DNA from: Pinus tabuliformis
Taxonomy: Eukaryota; Streptophyta; Pinopsida; Pinales; Pinaceae
Reading direction: 5' to 3'
Length of the DNA: 64,000 nt
Assembly: GCA_031772625.1 (NCBI GenBank)
Contig: CM062820.1
Location: 92,654,421-92,718,420, forward strand
Shown: piece by piece, positions 59,357 to 64,000 of the stretch
How the letters are laid out: the number at the start of each line of letters is the position of its first letter
Position numbering within the stretch: position 1 is the first letter of the stretch
The notes under the pieces: model-generated
Seen by the model: only the letters and a program-made list of their open reading frames with translations
Database searches by the model: none
Told to the model about the DNA's origin: nothing
Program-made: the position numbers and the translations under genes

Positions 59357-60190
59357 TCATTTCTTAAGTGCATGTAATATTTCCAACATTTCCTTCTCAT
59401 AAATAGCTTTGTGTAAATACTTTCCTTTGATTGGACGACTTTCGAAAGCAACGGGTCTTTCTTCTTGCATTAAAACAACACCAATTCCATTTCCTGAGGC
59501 ATCACATTCCATAATAAAGGTTTTTTGAAGTCTGGCGTAGTTAAGACCGGTGGTTGGCACATTACCTCTTTAAGATTTTCAAAGGCCTTCGTTGATTCTG
59601 GAGTCCAAGAAAATGCATCTTTCTTCAATAATGTTGTTAGAGGTGATGTTATTCTCCCATAATTCTTAACAAAATTGCGATAATACCTTATCAACCTGAG
59701 AAACCCTTGTAGATGCTTTATGGATATGAGGATTTCCATTCCTTAATGGATTTAATTTTGCTAGGGTCTAGCTTAACACCTTCATGAGATACAATATGAC
59801 CCAAATATTCCACCGCTTGTACTCCAAAGAAACATTTGGAGGTTTTTGCATATAATTGTTTCTCCTCCAATAGTTTGAGCACTATGTCAACATTTTGAAC
59901 ATGATCCTTCCAAGACTTGTTGTAGATTAGTATGTCATCAAAAAATACTAATACAAATTTTCTAAGGAAGGGTTTTAAAATGGAATTCATCAAACCTTGA
60001 AACGTAGAAGGTGCACTGGTAAGGCCAAAAGGCATGACCAAAAATTCATAATGACCCTCATGAGTTTTAAATGTTGTTTTCAGAATGTCTTCAGTCTTCA
60101 TTTTGATTTGATGATATCCTGAATGAAGGTCCAACTTGGTGAATTAAATTGCTCCATGCAATTCATCCAACAATTCATCAATGACAAGAA
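59357..60190 (-). pseudogene. Chromovirus reverse transcriptase and RNase H start
   Basis: A TAA inside the AI-x-FTKLDL segment (about 60147) is followed by a 139-codon frame with [26 protein letters not shown] and [11 protein letters not shown] (catalytic FxDD intact) and [12 protein letters not shown] frameshift near 59730 leads into GFLRLIRYYRNFV and FSWTPESTKAFENLK. Another near 59510 leads into the RNase H core MECDASGNGIGVVL and YEKEMLEILHALKK. Confidence 0.8.
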
Positions 60191-60638
60191 TGGGAAATTT
60201 ATCTTTAATAGTGAGCTTGTTGCCTATAATCTAGACACATGTGGCATGATCCATCCTTGTTGTGCACCAATACTACTGGAACAAAGAAATAACTTTGACT
60301 AGGTTGAATTATACCAGCCTCTAGCATTTTTGCAACCATATGTTCAATTTCACTCTTTTAGGCATAGGGATATCTGTAAGGCCTAATGTTTGGAGGAACA
60401 CTTCCTGGAATCAAATGAATAACATGACATTGATCATGAATAGGTGGGAGGCCTTTGGGAGTCTCAAATACCTTGGAATGATTGTCCAAGACTTTTTGGA
60501 GATATGGAGAAATAGATGATTTTGGTGTGGGAACCTTTAGCGAACATAATTGTGCAACTACACCTCCTTGTTTTTTCTTTAGAATCTTTGTCTTGCCGTT
60601 AGAGATGATTATATTTCTCGGTTTCCCTATGATACCCC

Positions 60639-61538
60639 TTAATTCAACTTCATTTCCTTTCGAAAATAAAAATAAAAATTCAAGAAAAGTTCTTGAAAAT
60701 TAAAAGCTATCGCACCCAAAGATTGTAGCCATTGGACTCCTAGTACAACATCAACACCACCCATTGGAATGGAAAACATTGGACTATTCAACACATATTT
60801 TCCCATGGATAGCTTGATATTATGGCACTTTCCAGAGAAATTTATGGTTCCTCCATTTGCAACCATCACTTGACACTCTGGTGCTAGATATATGAAGCAA
60901 TTCAATTCCTTGGCTATCTTACAATGAATAAAATTATGGGTACTACCTGAATCAATCAACAATATTACCTTTTTCTTCTTGATGTGTCATTCTATCTTGA
61001 TATCTTGTGGAGAGGTAATTTCGGCCAATGCATTACAAGATATGGTCGGGTTTATTTCTTCTTTCTCTAGGGTTTTTTCCTGGTGTATATCCTCTTCTTT
61101 TGATGTTTCTTGTTCTTTTTCTTCATCCTCTTCACAATCTATGTAAAATAATTTCTTCTCAGCACACTTATAACCTTTAGTGTATTTTCTATCACAACTG
61201 TAACAAAGCCCTTTTGCTCTTTTTTCTCCCAATTGTTGTGGTGTCAACTTTGTAGGTTGTGGAAGGCTAGGGGCAATAACACTTCCATATTTATAGTTGT
61301 GAGTGGTAGGCTTCCTTGTTGCCATAATTTTGCTTTCAATTTTTCTTGCCAACCCGAATGCCTTCTCCAATGAATCAGGTTCCCAAAGTCGAACCTCATG
61401 TTGGATATTATCCTTTAAATTCCCTATGAACACATCAATCCTATGCTCCTCTAGAATATCATTTACCCTTATATTCAATTTTTGGAAGTCCTTAATGTGC
61501 TCCACCATTGAACCCTTTTGTTTGAGATTTATCAACAA
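60639..61538 (-). pseudogene. Chromovirus Gag (partial) and protease
   Basis: The frame 61538-60987 begins inside the capsid (LKQKGSMVEHIKDFQKL), passes VFIGNLKDNIQHEVRLW, and has a zinc-knuckle remnant CYSCDRKYTKGYKC, then an acidic Glu-rich linker. A TGA at 60987, where CGA fits, is the only break before the protease LLIDSGSTHNFIH and VVLGVQWLQSLG (60962-60639, same frame). After about 60700 the frame turns into Phe/Tyr-rich noise. Gag lacks its N-terminal part. Confidence 0.75.
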
Positions 61539-61545
61539 GAAAGGA

Positions 61546-61997
61546 ATTCAACTCGATCCCGATCCTAAACCTTTGGAAAGTTCTGCATGCAACACTTCTC
61601 TTTAGTGTTGATGCTCTAGCAACTCCAGAAACAAAAAAAACATCCAACCTAAATCAGTATGATGCATCTGTCATCAAATTCTTTGACTTCTATTGCCTCT
61701 GTCAACTAAAAACTCTGCACTTCTGCTGACTTTGCCTTTCTGCATTGTTGTCAGTCCTTCTCTGCGCTCTTCAACATCTGACTGCTCTATCCTCTATCAC
61801 TTTGATCTCTAACTGCATCAATCCCATTGATTCCACCTATTACTATGTACTTTGGGCTCTCGTAGCAAGATATGATCCATGAGATAAAACCTCTCAATGG
61901 ACCTTGCTCAATTTCATCCTTCTTGAGACTATCACTTCACATCGCCCGACCTCACACCTGCGGGTATGGTTGCATGTGATCCCTTTGTTGACTTGGC
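61546..61997. other. Junction stretch right of the truncated chromovirus
   Basis: Noncoding C/T-rich sequence of unknown origin. No LTR matching 57272-57678 occurs here. Possibly part of the copia remnant to its right. Confidence 0.4.
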
Positions 61998-62262
61998 TCA
62001 AAATTTCCCCCTGCTAGAGGTCTCTGCATGAGTGGATGCCTCCACTCGATCTCCTCTTAGCATCTCCAATTGTGGCTCCTCCACAATCGTCTGAGACCCT
62101 CTTTGGGGCTGTATGTTGAAAGGTAATTTAGTCTCATTCTTAACCACCAAGTCTCTAAAATTTGCCTTGCTCCTCAAGGTTTTGCATGCATCTTGAACCT
62201 CAAGAGCATACAAGTTCTTAACTCGTGAACCGATCTGCTTCACCTGTCCCTGTTACATAGTA
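61998..62262 (-). pseudogene. Scrambled copia pol remnant (integrase core deleted)
   Basis: Minus-strand reading gives GQVKQIGSRVKNLYALEVQD, the segment just before the copia pre-integrase domain (compare IGIRIKNLYKLEVDD in the nested element). It runs without interruption into FRDLVVKNETKLPF and VEASTHAETS, the linker after integrase (compare VETSTHAETS near 48667). About 350 residues of integrase are missing at the fusion. Orientation is opposite to the other copia elements. Confidence 0.6.
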
Positions 62263-62265
62263 ATT

Positions 62266-63423
62266 TGTCACTGTCCTCATCTCAGTCCCTCTGTTGTGTC
62301 ATGTATCAAATACACATGTCCATATCTTCCCACTTATGCAAAAAGATTAAACAGTGCTCTCTGATGCTAAAGATTGACCCTTTTTTCCTAAGTTTCTGCA
62401 TCGTCGCTAATAAGCCATCAAAATGTGCGACGATCCCTTGTCATGAACAGTATTGTCGTGACACCATCGCAGGTGTACACGTGTTTCCGGTGACGGTCGA
62501 TTTTAGGGCTCGGTGCGAGGCTCCCAGCTATCTATTGTGATGATTCATCTGAATGCATTGCCTCCTTGTGATGTCATCGCCGAGCCTTAGTTCATGATCT
62601 GCGACGACCCAAATTTGGCGAATTTGTTCAAGTAGTCGGCCTTCTGGGTGTTTCTAGAGCTGGTTGTTGGGTCAGTTTGGGTCGCCTTTCCTCCTTTGGG
62701 ATGGTGGTTCCACCTCTTGTGCAACTTCCCCTGGAGATAATCTCCCTCTCCCTCATTTCATGGAGACTCCTTCTCCTATAAAATCACTCACCATTGCTAT
62801 GATCTGCTAGTTCTTTAGTGCTGGAATTAGTGCTTGCTAGTTCTTTTGAGTTTGGTTTGAAACTAAGTAGATAGCTTTGGTGTGAGTGTGGCAAGTGTGG
62901 GATTGCTAATAGTTTGATAAGAGGTTGTGGAGTATCTTAGCTTTGCATGAGGGCTTGATAGAGAGAGAGAGCTATTGTCCTATTGGGAGACCCATTCTTA
63001 AGAGTGAATGCTTGAAGGAACATACTGACTGGACCCTCCGAGAAGACTTGTGACGTCAAGGCATGGTTGTAAGTTTGCTCTTGTTTCATTTTTAATACAA
63101 GCAGTGACGATTTCCTATATCTTGTGTATAATCTACTTGATAGCTTGTGACTCCTTGACTTTACAAGTAAACAGATCATCGTTGTTCTCGGTTATGTGCT
63201 CTGTTGTTTTCTTGTGCTGTTTCAGGTTGATTGCTCATTAAGGAGAAGGAAAAGGAAGCTGGAGCGGTGCAACGAAAGCTTCATCAACCATCGGTTTGAG
63301 CTAGGCCTCCAACGATGACTATTTAAGGGAATCGATTGTTGTTTCGTCTTTGCTGTGACTAGACCCACTCTAGGGCTAGAGGGTTCGCCTCTGTCCGCAG
63401 AGGGAACACTTTCCTACTTCACA
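62266..63423 (+). repeat. LTR of a Tat/Ogre-type Ty3/gypsy element (5' LTR)
   Basis: The right edge is set by the primer-binding site at 63427; the LTR ends TTCACA. A TATA box (TATAAAAT, 62777-62784) lies about 640 bases before that end. The left edge at 62266 (TGTCACTGTCC) is a proposal, chosen because the copia remnant ends just before it. The region is richer in GC and CpG than its surroundings. The partner LTR would lie beyond the window. Confidence 0.5.
62777..62784 (+). promoter_or_regulatory. TATA box in the Tat/Ogre-type LTR
   Basis: CCTATAAAATCACTCACC, a standard plant TATA followed by a CA-rich start region, at the U3/R position expected in an LTR. Confidence 0.5.
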
Positions 63424-63426
63424 AGT

Positions 63427-63441
63427 TGGCAACTCCGCTGG
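63427..63441 (+). other. Primer-binding site, tRNA-Arg type
   Basis: TGGCAACTCCGCTGG differs at one base from TGGCGACTCCGCTGG, the primer-binding site of Tat/Ogre-lineage gypsy elements. The other primer sites in the window are of the Met type. Confidence 0.6.
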
Positions 63442-64000
63442 ACGAAAGTGAACCTTCATTCCATACACCTGTGACGACGTCTCTGAAAACAGGTGTATTC
63501 TTGCGACTAGTCTCTAGTTGTCAGTGTAACACCTGCGATGATTCTTGTAAAGTTGTTTTTACAACTTTACCTCCTGAATCCATCAGTCTTGTCTATCCCT
63601 TGCTATTTCTTGTCTCTCATTAGCTTGTTTTGATTGCTTTTGGTTAAGGTACCGTCTCTTTGATTTCATCAAGTGAGTCTTGTGTTTTAGACCATTTGCT
63701 TGGGTTACTTGTCTATCCAAGGTTCATCTGCAACCATCTTATTGATTTGATTGAAGCTTTTGCTACTTGTTTCTCTTGCTGGTTGATTTTTAGTGTCGAT
63801 TATTGAACCAATTTTTTATGTTGATTCGATTCTTCACTACCAAGCATAGATCACAATTGTTTGGATCGATTAGTTCACACTTGCTTGTTTGCCTCTTTAA
63901 ATTCAAAACAAAAAAAATTAAGGGATTGCATTCATTTGATATATGAAAGTGAAAGTATATGTGCATTTCAAATTTTCATGTTTGAGATTAGTGTATTGAT
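63442..64000 (+). other. Untranslated leader of the Tat/Ogre-type element
   Basis: Noncoding sequence after the primer-binding site up to the window end, with repeated CTTGTTT/TTGATT words. Tat-lineage elements have long leaders before gag, which agrees with the lack of an ORF here. Confidence 0.45.

Larger units (their letters stand above)
57272..61545 (-). mobile_element. Ty3/gypsy chromovirus, minus strand, truncated at its 5' end
   Basis: Reading leftwards, the domains are partial gag, protease, reverse transcriptase, RNase H, integrase and chromodomain, then a purine tract (complement of 57681-57692) and a putative 3' LTR (57272-57678). At about 61545 gag starts abruptly in mid-capsid, and no 5' LTR or primer-binding site is found to the right, so the element is 5'-truncated or rearranged. 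The chromodomain places it in the chromovirus clade. Confidence 0.8.

Overview
The window looks like nuclear DNA of a seed plant with a large, repeat-packed genome. It is AT-rich with spliceosomal introns and several nested generations of Ty1/copia and Ty3/gypsy LTR retrotransposons, most priming from initiator-Met tRNA. A 21.65 kb intron full of retrotransposons suggests a gymnosperm, but this is an inference, not a species identification. There is no sign of bacterial or organellar DNA, and no CRISPR array or tRNA gene was seen.

One conserved host gene is recognisable: BLOS1 (BLOC-1 subunit 1 / GCN5L1 family) on the minus strand. It has three coding exons at 40747-40825, 18890-19095 and 18217-18321. 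They join in frame to a predicted 129-residue protein. Intron 1 (19096-40746) holds a decayed copia fragment (20770-21290) and a complete-length but broken gypsy element (22697-38674). That gypsy element was itself hit at least three times: by a Mutator-like element with a 10-bp target duplication (23958-25129); by a minus-strand gag-protease-only retrotransposon (25173-32211) whose upstream LTR carries a solo LTR (30081-31875); and by an unresolved block (about 32816-35404). A 5S-rRNA-like repeat and an 82-bp tandem duplication lie upstream of the BLOS1 start.

Layout: 1-9360, AT-rich DNA starting with the end of a minus-strand LTR. 8914-14160, a transposon-associated reading frame of 1159 codons broken by six stops, with a TATA box and a CpG-rich leader. 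14161-18216, AT-rich DNA with a microsatellite and a tandem duplication. 18217-41030, BLOS1 and its element-filled intron. 43080-54511, a copia element that lost its gag, with a second 6.06 kb copia element inserted in its pol frame. 57272-61545, a 5'-truncated minus-strand chromovirus. 61998-62262, a scrambled copia pol remnant. 62266-64000, the LTR and leader of a plus-strand Tat/Ogre-type gypsy element that runs off the window.

A theme through the window is how the elements decay. Most premature stops in several elements are TAG at places where the frame wants Gln (CAG) or Trp (TGG preceded by C). These are CHG sites, so the pattern fits deamination of CHG-methylated cytosine. BLOS1, by contrast, is intact.
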